Origin: UBA2241 sp963777895
GTDB taxonomy: Bacteria > Actinomycetota > Thermoleophilia > UBA2241
Reading direction: 5' to 3'
Assembly (NCBI GenBank): GCA_963777895.1
Contig: CAVZSF010000005.1
Location: forward strand, 62,001-126,000
DNA length: 64,000 nt
In this document: positions 38,275 through 46,910 of the stretch, piece after piece
Numbering within the stretch: position 1 is the stretch's first letter
Layout of the letters: the number at the start of each line of letters is the position of its first letter
The notes under the pieces: generated by a model
What the model saw: only the letters and a program-made list of their open reading frames with translations
Told to the model about the DNA's origin: nothing
Database searches by the model: none
Made by a program: the position numbers and the translations under genes

Positions 38275-41091
38275 AAGAAGTACGACGCCCTCGTGGTCGG
38301 CAGCGGCATCGGCGGGATGGAGTCGGCGCTCAAGCTGGGCGACATGGGCTACAAGGTGCTCGTCGTCGAGAAGGAACCCAGCGTCGGCGGCAAGATGATC
38401 CTGCTCAGCAAGGTCTTCCCGACGCTCGACTGCGCGAGCTGCATCTCGACCCCCAAGATGGCGCGCGACGATCCACCATCCCAACATCGACGTGCTGACG
38501 TACGCTGAGGTCGAAGGCATCCGCGGCGACGGCGACGGCGGCTACCGGGCGAAGGTCCGGCAGAAGCCGAAGTTCGTCGACGAAGCGGCCTGCACCGGCT
38601 GCCGCCAGTGCGAGATGGCCTGCAACGTCGCCGTGCCGGACGAGTACAACGCCGACATGGTGTCGCGGCGCGCGGCCTTCATCGCCTTCCCGCAGGCCGT
38701 GCCGAAGAAGGCGGTCATCGACCGCGCCGGCGTGTCGCCCTGCACCTACGAGTGCCCCGCCGGCATCAAGGCGCACGGCTACGTCGCGCGCGTGCGCAGC
38801 GGCGAGTACGACCAGGCCTTCGACCTGGTGCTCGAGGCAACGCCGCTCGTGGGCAGCCTCGGGCGCGCCTGCTACGCGCCCTGCGAGGAGCAGTGCACGC
38901 GCGGCGAGCTCGAAGGTCCGCTGCCGATCCGCCGGCTCAAGCGCTTCATCGCCGACCGGCGGTACGGGCATACGGCGGCTGGGGCTGCGATGAGCGACGG
39001 CGCGACCAGCGACGGGGGCGCCGTGGCCGCGGACGGCCAGGCCGGGGCGAAGGCCGTCGAGAAGCCCGAGCAGAACGGCCACAAGGTGGCCGTCGTGGGC
39101 TCGGGCCCGGCCGGCCTCACCGCCGCCTGGCAGCTCGCCCGCAAGGGCTACGGCGTGAAGATCTTCGAGGCGGCCTCGCAGGCCGGAGGCATGCTCCGCC
39201 TGGGCATCCCCGCCTACCGCCTGCCCAACGACGTGATCGACGACGACATCGGCAACGTGACGGCGATCGGCGTCGAGATCCAGACCGACACGAAGGTCGA
39301 CGACATCGCCGGCCTGAAGGACCAGGGCTTCGACGCCGTCCTCGTGGCGACGGGCACGCACAGGGCCGTGCGGCTCAACGTGCCCGGCGAAGACCTGGAC
39401 GGCGTCCAGAGCGCCCTCACCTTTCTCGCCGACGTGAAGCTCGGCAAGCCGGTCGACCTGGCCGGCAAGAAGGTCCTCGTGGTGGGCGGCGGCAACGTCG
39501 CCATCGACGCGGCCCGCACGGCGCGCCGCCTCGGCGCCGCGTCCGTCGACCAGGCCAGCCTCGAGTGCTGCGACGACATGCCCGCCCACGACTTCGAGGT
39601 CAAGGAGGCGCAGGCCGAGGGCATCACGCTGCACGACGGCTGGGGTGTGAACCAGCTCGCCGGCGACGGCCGCGTGGAGCGCGCCGAGCTCAAGGTCTGC
39701 ACCTGCGTGTTCGACCCCACCGGCAAGTTCGCGCCCGAGTACGACGAGAGCAAGAAGCAGATCGTCGCGTGCGACGTCGTGATCGTCGCCGCCGGTATGG
39801 GCGCCGACACCGGGGCGTTCGGCCTCGAGACCAACGGCAACCGCACGCTGAAGGCCGACGCCGGCGACGCTGCAGACGGCCGTGCCGCACGTCTTCGCGG
39901 CCGGCGACGTCGTCACCGGCCCGACGATGATCACCACGGCCGTCGGCCAGGGCCGGCGCGCCGCCTTCATGATCGACCGCTACCTGCGGGGCGAGACGCT
40001 CGACGCGGACCTCTTCGACGAGCACCTGCCGGTGGCCGACAAGGCCGAGGTGCTCGGGCGGCAGGACGTCTACGACCGCCGCGAGCCCTTCGAGTCGAGC
40101 GCCGTGATGAGCGCCTCGCCGAACGACTTCAACGAGACCGAGGCGCCGATGACCGAGGACGAAGCCTTCCTCGGCGCCGCCCGTTGTCTCGACTGCGGCG
40201 TGTGCTCCGAGTGCCACGCCTGCGTCGACGTTTGCCCCGCCGACTGCATCGACTTCGGCATGCGCGAGGAGGAGATCGAGGTCGATGTGGACGCGGTGGT
40301 CCTGGCGACCGGGTTCCGGCTCTTCCCCGCCGACGCGAAGCCGGAGTACGGCTACGGCAGGTTCAAGAACGTCATCACCGGCATGCAGATGGACCGCCTG
40401 CTCGCCCCGACCCGGCCCTTCAACTCGGTCGTGCGTCCCGGCGACGGCAAGGTACCCGACCGCATCGGCTTACGTCATGTGCACCGGGTCCCGCGACGCC
40501 CAGGTCGGCAACCCGCTGTGCTCGCGCATCTGCTGCATGTACTCCGTCAAGCACAACCAGCTGATCATGGGCGCCCTGCCGCTCGCCGACGTCACCGTGC
40601 ACTACATGGACGTGCGCGCCGTGGGCAAGGGCTACGACGAGTTCTACCAGCAGGCCAAGGACATGGGCGCGATGTTCATCAAGGGTCGCGTCGCCAAGAT
40701 CACCGAGAAGGAGAACGGCGACCTCATCGTCCGCTACGAGGACGTGGAAGGCGATGGCGGCATCGTCGAGGCCGAGTACGACATGGTCGTGCTGGCCGTC
40801 GGCGTGCAGCCCAACACCGAGGCGGCCGGGCTCTTCGAGGACGTCGCCCTCGGCCTCGACGACTACTTCTACGTCGGCGAGGCCGACGAGGACCTCGACC
40901 CCGGCCGCACCAACCTGCCCGGCGTTTTCGTCGCCGGCTCCGCGTCCGGCGTCAAGGACATCCCCGACTCGATTCTGCACGCCGGCGCCGCGGTGGCTCA
41001 GGCCGCCGCCCACATCGAGAAGTCGAAGGCGGCGGCCGGAACGGCGGCACAGGTCCAGGTGGACGCGGCGAAGGCGACGGTGACGGCATGA
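38179..41091 (+). CDS. hdrA: HdrA-like flavoprotein with inserted GltD/NfnB-type module (three frame interruptions)
   Basis: HdrA proteins bind FAD and [4Fe-4S] clusters and split or merge electron pairs. The rebuilt protein has about 970 residues; ordinary HdrA has about 650. Order: FAD site ALVVGSGIGGMESALKLGD near 40, CASCISTPKMA, first ferredoxin motif CTGCRQCEMACNVAVP, then a complete GltD/NfnB-like domain (CTYECPAGIKAHGYVARV, CYAPCEEQCTRGEL, FAD VVGSGPAGLTAAWQLA, NADPH VVGGGNVAIDAAR), then CLDCGVCSECHACVDVCP, and the HdrA C-terminal part (YVMCTGSRDAQVGNPLCSRI). Frame changes lie near 38469, 39868 and 40470, with conserved sequence on both sides. The added module has its own FAD and NAD(P)H sites. 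The ATG at 38179 overlaps the MvhD-like stop; the stop overlaps the next hdrA. Confidence 0.88.
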
Positions 41092-42848
41092 GTGCCAAGA
41101 AGATCGGCGTGTACGTGTGCCAGTGCGGCGGCAACATCGGCGACTACGTCGACGTCGACGAGGTCGTGGCCGCCGTCGAGAAGGAGCAGGGCGTGACGGT
41201 CGCCAAGACGGCGATGTTCACCTGCTCCGACGCCACCCAGAGCGAGATCGTGGCCGACGCCCAGGAACAGGGCCTCGACGGTCTCGTGGTGGCGTCCTGT
41301 TCGCCGAAGCTGCACACCTATACCTTCCGTGACGTCGCCAAGCGCGCCGGCATGAACCCCTTCCAGTACACCCAGGTCAACGTCCGCGAGCAGTGCTCCT
41401 GGACGCACACCGACGACCACGTCGGAGCGACCGAGAAGGCGATCCGCCTGGTGCGCTCCGGCATCAATCGCACGCGCCTGACCGAGCCGCTCGAGCCGAT
41501 CGTCGTCGAGACGACGCCGAAGAGCCTCGTCGTCGGCGGCGGCATCGCCGGCCTGCGGGCGGCCCTCGGTCTGGCCGAGGTCGGGCTGTCTGTCTTCCTC
41601 ATCGAGAAAGAAGCCCAGCTCGGCGGCTGGGTCGCCGGCTTCGGGGAGATGTACCCCCACGGTCGCAACGGCGCCGAGCTGATCGCCGACGCTCGAGGAG
41701 AAGGTACGGAGCCATCCCGCCATCACCGTGTTCACGAACGCCGAGCTGGTCGCCAAGGGCGGCAGCTTCGGCAACTACGAGGTGACGGTGGCCGTCCAGG
41801 GCGACCAGCTCGAGACCATCCAGCTGAAGGTCGGTTCGATCGTCGTGGCCACCGGCTTCGACACGTACCAGCCCGCGGAGGGCGAGCTCGGCTTCGGCCT
41901 CGACGGCGTGGTCACGCTCTCCGAGTTCAAGAAGCTGCTCGACGAGTCCGCGGCCGGCGGCAAGGTCGCGGGCCGGCCGAGCTGACCTACAACGGCCGGC
42001 CCGTCAAGACCGTGGCCTACGTCTACTGCGTGGGCAGCCGGCAGGGTGAAGACGTCGAGCACGCCAACACCTACTGCTCGCGCTACTGCTGCACGGCGGC
42101 GGTCCACGCGGCGACACAGGTCGCGGCCACGCCCGCCCGCGTCCACCAGTACCACTTCTACCGGGACATGCGCACGTACGGGAAGTTCGAGCTGCTGTAC
42201 GCCGAGGCGCTGGAGAAGGGCTCGGCGTTCGTGAAGTTCCCCGACGACGAGCCCCCTGCCATCGAGAAGGACGCGCAGGGGCGCCTCACCGTGACGGCGC
42301 GCGACCTGCTCTCCGAAGGCGAGGAGGTCGCGCTCACCGCCGACCTCGTCGTTCTGGTCACCGGCATGGTGCCGCGCGAGAACGACGGCCTCATCGGCAC
42401 GCTCAAGCTCCCGGTCGGCCAGAGCGGCTTCTTCAACGAGATCCACCCGAAGCTGCGTCCCGTCGAGACCGTGGTGGACGGCGCCTACATCTGCGGCGCC
42501 TGCCAGGGGCCGAAGACCTCGGCCGAGGCAGTCGCCTCCGGGCTCGCCGCCGTCACGCAGAGCGCCGCCATCCTGAAGCGCGGCTTCGCCGAGCTCGACC
42601 CGCTGGTCGCGACCGTCGACACCGACCGCTGCACCTGGTGCGGCGCGTGCGAGACCACCTGCCCCTACGACGCCATCGGCAGGGAGGGCCTGGGCGGCAA
42701 GGAGGTCGCCACGATCTCCAGGACCTCGTGCAAGGGTTGCGGCGGCTGCGTGCCCGTGTGCCCGTCCGACGCCATCGACCTGCAGGGCTACACCGACGCC
42801 CAGATCCGCTCCATGATCGACGGCATGCTGGAGGTGGTGTGCGTATGA
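41088..42848 (+). CDS. hdrA: Second HdrA-like flavoprotein (two frame interruptions)
   Basis: A protein of about 587 residues. The N-terminus KIGVYVCQCGGNIGDYVDVD, then ASCSPKLHTYTFRDVAKRAG, matches HdrA. FAD site SLVVGGGIAGLRAALGLAE; the Cys-rich middle YVYCVGSRQGEDVEHANTYC; and at the C-terminus CTWCGACETTCPYDAIGR and CKGCGGCVPVCPSDAIDL, two [4Fe-4S] clusters. The inner ferredoxin insert of canonical HdrA is missing. The frame slips near 41690 (before VRSHPAITVFTNAEL) and returns near 41975 (before LTYNGRPVKTVAYVY). The ATG at 41088 overlaps the first hdrA stop. With the MvhD-like and QmoC-like proteins it resembles the QmoA/QmoB pair, which couples a cytoplasmic redox reaction to membrane quinones. 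Confidence 0.88.
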   Translation: MSAKKIGVYVCQCGGNIGDYVDVDEVVAAVEKEQGVTVAKTAMFTCSDATQSEIVADAQEQGLDGLVVASCSPKLHTYTFRDVAKRAGMNPFQYTQVNVREQCSWTHTDDHVGATEKAIRLVRSGINRTRLTEPLEPIVVETTPKSLVVGGGIAGLRAALGLAEVGLSVFLIEKEAQLGGWVAGFGEMYPHGRNGAELIADARGEGTEPSRHHRVHERRAGRQGRQLRQLRGDGGRPGRPARDHPAEGRFDRRGHRLRHVPARGGRARLRPRRRGHALRVQEAARRVRGRRQGRGPAELTYNGRPVKTVAYVYCVGSRQGEDVEHANTYCSRYCCTAAVHAATQVAATPARVHQYHFYRDMRTYGKFELLYAEALEKGSAFVKFPDDEPPAIEKDAQGRLTVTARDLLSEGEEVALTADLVVLVTGMVPRENDGLIGTLKLPVGQSGFFNEIHPKLRPVETVVDGAYICGACQGPKTSAEAVASGLAAVTQSAAILKRGFAELDPLVATVDTDRCTWCGACETTCPYDAIGREGLGGKEVATISRTSCKGCGGCVPVCPSDAIDLQGYTDAQIRSMIDGMLEVVCV

Positions 42849-43144
42849 GCGCCGCAGCGAGTCAGGCCGGCACCGGCACGGCGACGGGGCGCGCCGGCGA
42901 AGCTCGTCCCAGGGACGTCCGCGAGATCGTCCGGGACGAGCACTCCATGCGCGCCCCCATCCTCAAGGCCCTCGCCGATGGTCCGCTCACGATCCCCCAG
43001 ATCGCCGCGGCGATCGGCAAGCCCACGCACGAGGTCGTGTACTGGGTCATGGGCCTGCGCAAGTACGGCTGGCTCGCCGAGATCAAAGAGGTCGACGACG
43101 ACGGTTACTTCCCGTATCAGACGGTCCCGCGCGAGGGGTCGTGA
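42845..43144 (+). CDS. Small winged-helix-like protein
   Basis: A 99-residue protein with a disordered, glycine-rich 25-residue start. The rest, HSMRAPILKALADGPLTIPQIAAAI followed by GKPTHEVVYWVMGLRKYGWL, is a winged helix-turn-helix with a short wing (EIKEVDDDGYFPYQTV). Proteins of this size often sit in hdr and qmo clusters, but their role is unclear; it may bind DNA or serve as a small complex subunit. The ATG at 42845 overlaps the second hdrA stop. It precedes the DsrE-like gene by about 25 bases. Confidence 0.7.
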   Translation: MSAAASQAGTGTATGRAGEARPRDVREIVRDEHSMRAPILKALADGPLTIPQIAAAIGKPTHEVVYWVMGLRKYGWLAEIKEVDDDGYFPYQTVPREGS

Positions 43145-43168
43145 GGACCGCGTGAGAGGAGACAGCTA

Positions 43169-43655
43169 GTGGACACCACCAAGAAGACGATCATCCTGTT
43201 CAGTGGCGAGTTCGACAAGGTCATGGCGGCCCTGATCATCGCCAATGGCGCCGCCGCGATGGGCGACGACGTGACCATCTTCTGCACCTTCTGGGGCCTC
43301 AACATCCTCGGAAGACGGAGAAGGTCAGGCCGACGGCGACGGCAAGAAGACCACCCTGCAGTCCATGTTCGGCCGCATGATGCCGAAGGGCACCAAGCAC
43401 CTCGGCCTCTCCAAGATGAACTTCGCCGGCGCCGGCGCCCCCATGATGAGGAAGGCCACCAAGGACGCCGGCGGGATGTCGCTCGAGGAGCTTTTCGAGA
43501 GCGCCCGGGAGCAGGGCGTGAAGTTCGTGGCCTGCACGCTGTCGATGGAGATCCTCGGCTTCACGCAGGACGAGCTCATCGACGACGTCGAGTACGAGGG
43601 CGTGGCTGCTTACCTGAGCCATGCCGACGAAGCCAACGTCAACCTGTTCATCTGA
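43169..43655 (+). CDS. DsrE/DrsE2-like sulfur-transfer protein (two frame interruptions)
   Basis: DsrE2-like proteins accept and donate persulfides, often with TusA. The N-terminal half KKTIILFSGEFDKVMAALIIA is followed by DDVTIFCTFWGLNIL; the C-terminal half MPKGTKHLGLSKMNFAGAG, then FVACTLSMEILGFTQDELID and VEYEGVAAYLSHADEANVNL. The Cys in ACTLSM is the likely sulfur-binding residue. Two one-base shifts (near 43310 and 43335) break the middle, where KTEKV then ADGDGKKTTLQSMFG would be expected. The GTG at 43169 follows a gaggagac site. The rebuilt length of about 160 residues fits. Confidence 0.83.
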
Positions 43656-43675
43656 GAACGGCGGACGGGAGCACG

Positions 43676-44824
43676 ATGGCTACACAGATCCACCCCGGAC
43701 TTGCCGACGAGCTCCAGGCGTACGGCGCCGAGGACGTCAGCAAGTGCTACAACTGCGGCAACTGCTCCGCGGTGTGCGTGCACTCCGAGGCGCCCCACGT
43801 CCTGCCGCGCCGTTCGATGCACGCCCTGCAACTGGGGCTCGAGGACAAGCTCAAGGGCCAGCTCGAGCCCTGGCTCTGCTACTACTGCGGGGAGTGCTCG
43901 GAGCAGTGCCCCAAGGAGGCCGAACCGGGCGAGACGATGATGAGCATGCGCCGCTGGCTCACGTCGAAGTACGACTTCAGCGGCATCGCCGGGCTGTTCT
44001 ACCGCTCGCCCGTCTGGGAGATCATCGCCATCCTGATCGCCGCCGTCCTGACCGGCATCGGGTTCGTGACGTTCGGCATCCTGAACGGTGGCAGCATCCA
44101 CGTCTACGACGGCGAGAACGCCTTCCTGCCGGCCCACTACGTGCACCGCTTCGACTGGACCATGGCGACCGTGCTGGTCGTGCTGCTCGGCATCAACGTC
44201 GTCCGGATGTGGCGCAACGTGATGGGAGCGAACGGCTTCGGCGGCGCCCCTCCCGGCTCGTACCTCGCCGCTCTCTACACGCTGCCGCTGCACTTCTTCT
44301 CGCAGCCGAAGTACCAGCAGTGCGAGCGCAAGCGGCCGTGGCTCGTCCACCTGATCCTCATGCTGAGTTACGTGACCATGCTCGTGCTGATCATGTTCTT
44401 CCTGTACCGCATGCAGTCCGGGCCGGCGATCGACTGGCGGGTGCATGCGTTCGGCTATCTCGCCTCCATCGGGCTCATCGCGGCGGTGGTCATCAACATC
44501 CGCGGCCGCGTGAAGAAGGACACGCCGCAGCACGCGCGCTCGCACGAGTCGGACTGGATGTTCCTGTACCTGCTGCTCTACGTCGCGGGCACCGGCGTCC
44601 TGCAGACCATCCTGCACCGTACCGGCCTCGATACCGCGGCCAACGTGATGTACGTCATCCACCTCATGGGCGTCGTGCCGATGCTCGTGCTGGAGGTGCC
44701 GTTCGGGAAGTGGGCGCACCTCGCCTATCGGCCGTTGGCGGCGTACCTCGCCCGGGTGCAGGAGCACGCGGCCGAGGCGGTCGAGGCGCGCGCCAAGAAG
44801 GCGTCCGAGACAGTAGCGGCGTGA
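43676..44824 (+). CDS. QmoC/HdrC-HdrE-like membrane iron-sulfur protein
   Basis: A fusion of an HdrC-like domain and a cytochrome b-like membrane part, as in QmoC and DsrM-type subunits. KCYNCGNCSAVCVHSEAPHV and LCYYCGECSEQCPKEAEPG bind two [4Fe-4S] clusters in residues 20-100. Then at least five membrane helices follow (IIAILIAAVLTGIGFVTFG, MATVLVVLLGINVVRMW, LILMLSYVTMLVLIMFFLY, LASIGLIAAVVINI, MFLYLLLYVAGTGVL), with His residues that could bind heme. The 382-residue length fits. The ATG at 43676 has gggagcacg ahead; reading farther upstream only crosses the frameshifted DsrE gene. It likely links the HdrA proteins to quinones in the membrane. Confidence 0.87.
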   Translation: MATQIHPGLADELQAYGAEDVSKCYNCGNCSAVCVHSEAPHVLPRRSMHALQLGLEDKLKGQLEPWLCYYCGECSEQCPKEAEPGETMMSMRRWLTSKYDFSGIAGLFYRSPVWEIIAILIAAVLTGIGFVTFGILNGGSIHVYDGENAFLPAHYVHRFDWTMATVLVVLLGINVVRMWRNVMGANGFGGAPPGSYLAALYTLPLHFFSQPKYQQCERKRPWLVHLILMLSYVTMLVLIMFFLYRMQSGPAIDWRVHAFGYLASIGLIAAVVINIRGRVKKDTPQHARSHESDWMFLYLLLYVAGTGVLQTILHRTGLDTAANVMYVIHLMGVVPMLVLEVPFGKWAHLAYRPLAAYLARVQEHAAEAVEARAKKASETVAA

Positions 44825-44834
44825 GGAGAGCGAC

Positions 44835-45248
44835 ATGAGCACGATGGTGATCGGTGTGGCGAGCGGCAGTCTCGAGAAGTTGCTGGTCGCGAGCACCCTC
44901 ACGGGCGGGGCCGTCGCCCTCGAGATGGATGTTGATATCTACCTGCTGCTCGGCGGCGCCTACGCCTTCCGCAAGGACGTGGCGGGCGAGGCCGGCACGT
45001 ACGTGGATCGGCCGGAGCTGAAGGACGATATGCTCGCCGGCATGAGAGAGAACAAGGTGCCGGCGCCACTCGACAACCTGCGGAACCTGACGGCTGACGG
45101 CAGAGTGCGCATCCACGTGTGTGGCACGGCCGGTGCGATCTGGGGTGCCGGCGAGCTCGGCGACTTCATCGACATCGTCGACGACATCGTTGGGATCGCC
45201 GAATACATCACCAAGTGCGAGGACGCGGATGTCGTCCAGGTCCTCTAG
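44835..45248 (+). CDS. DsrE family protein
   Basis: A 137-residue protein with the DsrE/F/peroxiredoxin-like fold: MVIGVASGSLEKLLVASTLT and VALEMDVDIYLLLGGAYAFR followed by an alpha/beta half with VRIHVCGTAGAIWGAGELGD. Cys in HVCGTAG is the candidate sulfur-binding residue. Ten bases separate it from the QmoC-like stop, so it belongs to the operon. The ATG at 44835 has gaggagag ahead. It is the second DsrE-like protein of the cluster; hetero-oligomers of DsrE-like subunits are known in this family, so they may work together. Confidence 0.78.
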   Translation: MSTMVIGVASGSLEKLLVASTLTGGAVALEMDVDIYLLLGGAYAFRKDVAGEAGTYVDRPELKDDMLAGMRENKVPAPLDNLRNLTADGRVRIHVCGTAGAIWGAGELGDFIDIVDDIVGIAEYITKCEDADVVQVL

Positions 45249-45257
45249 GCCGATCTG

Positions 45258-45461
45258 ATGGCGCGGATCGACCTCGTTTGCCGCGACTGCGGTCACGCCT
45301 TCACTGTGACCACGCGGGTCGCCATCAGGGAGAAGCAGAGGCGCTGCCCGGAGTGCGCGTCGTCCGGCATCCGCCAGACGCTGGCCAGCTACCTGCGGAA
45401 CGGGCCTTTGTCCAACCCGTCGTGCGGCGCGCCGGCACAGCGCGGCAGCGGCTTCGGCTGA
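45258..45461 (+). CDS. FmdB-like zinc ribbon protein
   Basis: A 67-residue protein with two Cys pairs: LVCRDCGHAF and RRCPECASSGI, a zinc ribbon of the FmdB/putative regulatory type. A further Cys is in NPSCGAPAQ. The tail is glycine-rich. It starts nine bases after the DsrE gene. Such ribbons occur at the end of many operons of C1 and sulfur metabolism; their role is not established. Confidence 0.75.
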   Translation: MARIDLVCRDCGHAFTVTTRVAIREKQRRCPECASSGIRQTLASYLRNGPLSNPSCGAPAQRGSGFG

Positions 45462-45534
45462 GGCTGAGGAACGGCGGCGCGGTCGCGCCCGCAGAGGAGC
45501 GCTCGACGGGACGACAGACGGGAGTCCACGGATC

Positions 45535-45915
45535 ATGACGGACGAAAACACAAGAGTACGAGTGGCGGTTCCATCGGAGCTGCCCGGCGGCCTGGAGGCA
45601 ACACGTTCAGGCCATTTCGGTCGCTGCGAGTGTTTCACGATGATCGACATCATCGACGGCAAGATCGTCGAGGTGCAGGTCCTCGAGAACGCTCCGCACA
45701 CCGAGGGCGGGTGTATGCAGCCCGTGATCACGCTCGCCGAGCACATGGTCGACGCCATCGTCGTCGACGGCATCGGCGGACGTCCGCTCATGGGGTTCAA
45801 CCAGGTCGGCATCGCCGTGCATGCAGGCGTCGGCGCCGACGTGCAGACCGCCGTTGACGCCTACCTGACCGGCGGTCTGCCCGTCGTCGGCTTCGACGGC
45901 GCCTGCCACCACTGA
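45535..45915 (+). CDS. NifX/NifB-domain (dinitrogenase iron-molybdenum cofactor-like) protein
   Basis: A 126-residue protein of the NifX/Dinitrogenase cofactor-binding family: RVAVPSELPGGLEATRSGHFGRCECFTMIDI near the start, QVLENAPHTEGGCMQPVITLAEHMVDAIVVDGIGGRPLMGF, then VGADVQTAVDAYLTGGLPVV. The CxC and later Cys/His residues could bind an iron-sulfur species. No nif genes are present, so nitrogen fixation is not implied; in anaerobes such proteins often sit near hdr genes. The ATG at 45535 ends a 73-base gap from the zinc ribbon. Last gene of the operon. Confidence 0.85.
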   Translation: MTDENTRVRVAVPSELPGGLEATRSGHFGRCECFTMIDIIDGKIVEVQVLENAPHTEGGCMQPVITLAEHMVDAIVVDGIGGRPLMGFNQVGIAVHAGVGADVQTAVDAYLTGGLPVVGFDGACHH

Positions 45916-46105
45916 CGGTCGCAGCGGACGGCGGCAGGGCACTACTCCTCGTATAGCGTCCCGGCCGCCGTCCCATGACCTCGTCTGCCTCGACTGCGGG
46001 GGCGCCACGAGGTGCTGGCCATCGGCCCCGTCCCCGACGAGTGGCCACTTAGCTTGCCACGGCGGGACCTTCCGCATCGTGACCCCGCTCGCCCCGCTGT
46101 CATCC

Positions 46106-46134
46106 TTGACGCTTGTCACGTGACGCGTTACATG
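46106..46134 (+). promoter_or_regulatory. Candidate promoter with operator for higBA
   Basis: TTGACG (46106-46111) and TACATG (46129-46134) are 17 bases apart, directly ahead of the higB GTG at 46142. Between them GTCACGTGAC (46115-46124) is a perfect ten-base palindrome, a likely operator for the HigA repressor. If the promoter is right, the higB message has almost no leader. Confidence 0.45.
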
Positions 46135-46141
46135 AGAACCT

Positions 46142-46423
46142 GTGATCAGGACGTTCGCCGACAAGCGCACGCAGGAGCTCTACGCGACGGGGAGGTCGAG
46201 GCGCTTCCCGCCGGACTTGGCCCGTCGTGCTGTGCGGAAGCTCGAGTACATCGACTTGGCACCGCGCCTGGACGATCTGAAGAGCCCTCCCGGCAACCGG
46301 CTGCACGAGTTGAGCCGTGATCGGACGGGGCAGTACTCGATCTCCATCAACAGTCAGTGGCGCATCTGCTTCCGTTTCGTAGACGGCGACGCCTACGACG
46401 TCGAGGTCACGGACTACCACTGA
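46142..46423 (+). CDS. higB: HigB-type toxin (RelE superfamily)
   Basis: A 93-residue ribosome-dependent mRNA interferase. MIRTFADKRTQELYATGRSRR, then AVRKLEYIDLAPRLDDLKS, LHELSRDRTGQYSISINSQW and RICFRFVDGDAYDVEVTDYH match HigB, including the basic and Arg residues of the active site near the C-terminus. The GTG start at 46142 lies about nine bases after the candidate -10. It is followed after 12 bases by higA; toxin first, antitoxin second is the typical order of this type II system. Confidence 0.93.
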   Translation: MIRTFADKRTQELYATGRSRRFPPDLARRAVRKLEYIDLAPRLDDLKSPPGNRLHELSRDRTGQYSISINSQWRICFRFVDGDAYDVEVTDYH

Positions 46424-46435
46424 GCGAGGTGTGAG

Positions 46436-46750
46436 ATGGCGATCCGGAACGTTGGGCAGAGGACGGTGCGGCCGACCCATCCCGGCGAGATGCTGCGTGA
46501 GGACTTCCTCCCCGACTACAGGCTCACGGTGGCGGCCCTCTCCGACGCGCTGGGAGTCTCGCGCCAGACGATGAACGAGCTCCTGCGCGAGCGGCGCGCT
46601 GTGAGCCCCGGGATGGCGTTGCGGCTCTCGCGGCTGTTCGGCAACAGCCCTGAGTTCTGGCTGAACGCCCAGCAGGCGGTCGATCTGTGGGACGCGGCGC
46701 AGGATCTCGGCGACGAGGTCGAGCGCATCAAGCCGCTGACGGCGGCCTGA
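46436..46750 (+). CDS. higA: HigA-type antitoxin (HTH XRE)
   Basis: A 104-residue antitoxin and repressor. RPTHPGEMLREDFLPDYRLTV, then AALSDALGVSRQTMNELLRERR (helix-turn-helix) and GMALRLSRLFGNSPEFWLNAQQAVDLWDA are the VapI/HigA hallmark. It neutralises HigB and represses the pair. The ATG at 46436 lies behind gcgaggtgtgag. Intact frame. Confidence 0.95.
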   Translation: MAIRNVGQRTVRPTHPGEMLREDFLPDYRLTVAALSDALGVSRQTMNELLRERRAVSPGMALRLSRLFGNSPEFWLNAQQAVDLWDAAQDLGDEVERIKPLTAA

Positions 46751-46835
46751 GGGCTGGCACCGATGCCCCGTACGACCCTGAGCGGGTAGAGCCGATACGA
46801 GTCTCACGCCCTCCTCGTCCAGGCTTCTCGCGCCG

Positions 46836-46863
46836 TGTTACCGTGCGGTGACCGGGGTATGAT
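46836..46863 (+). promoter_or_regulatory. Candidate promoter of the MFS gene
   Basis: TATGAT (46858-46863) matches the -10 consensus in five of six positions; TGTTAC (46836-46841) lies 16 bases ahead as a weak -35. The ATG at 46911 follows 48 bases later. No palindrome was found. Confidence 0.4.
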
Positions 46864-46910
46864 GCGCCGACGCACGGCCAGCTAGACGGCGACCACGGCA
46901 AGGAGCGGTG

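Noticed and set aside
38179..41091. Splitting the large hdrA into separate hdrA, gltD and ferredoxin genes
   Set aside because: The HdrA motifs continue on both sides of the inserted module, and the break points are single-base shifts without ribosome sites or new starts.
45535..45915. Evidence for nitrogen fixation from the NifX-like gene
   Set aside because: No nifHDK or nifB is near; NifX-domain proteins are widespread in anaerobes.
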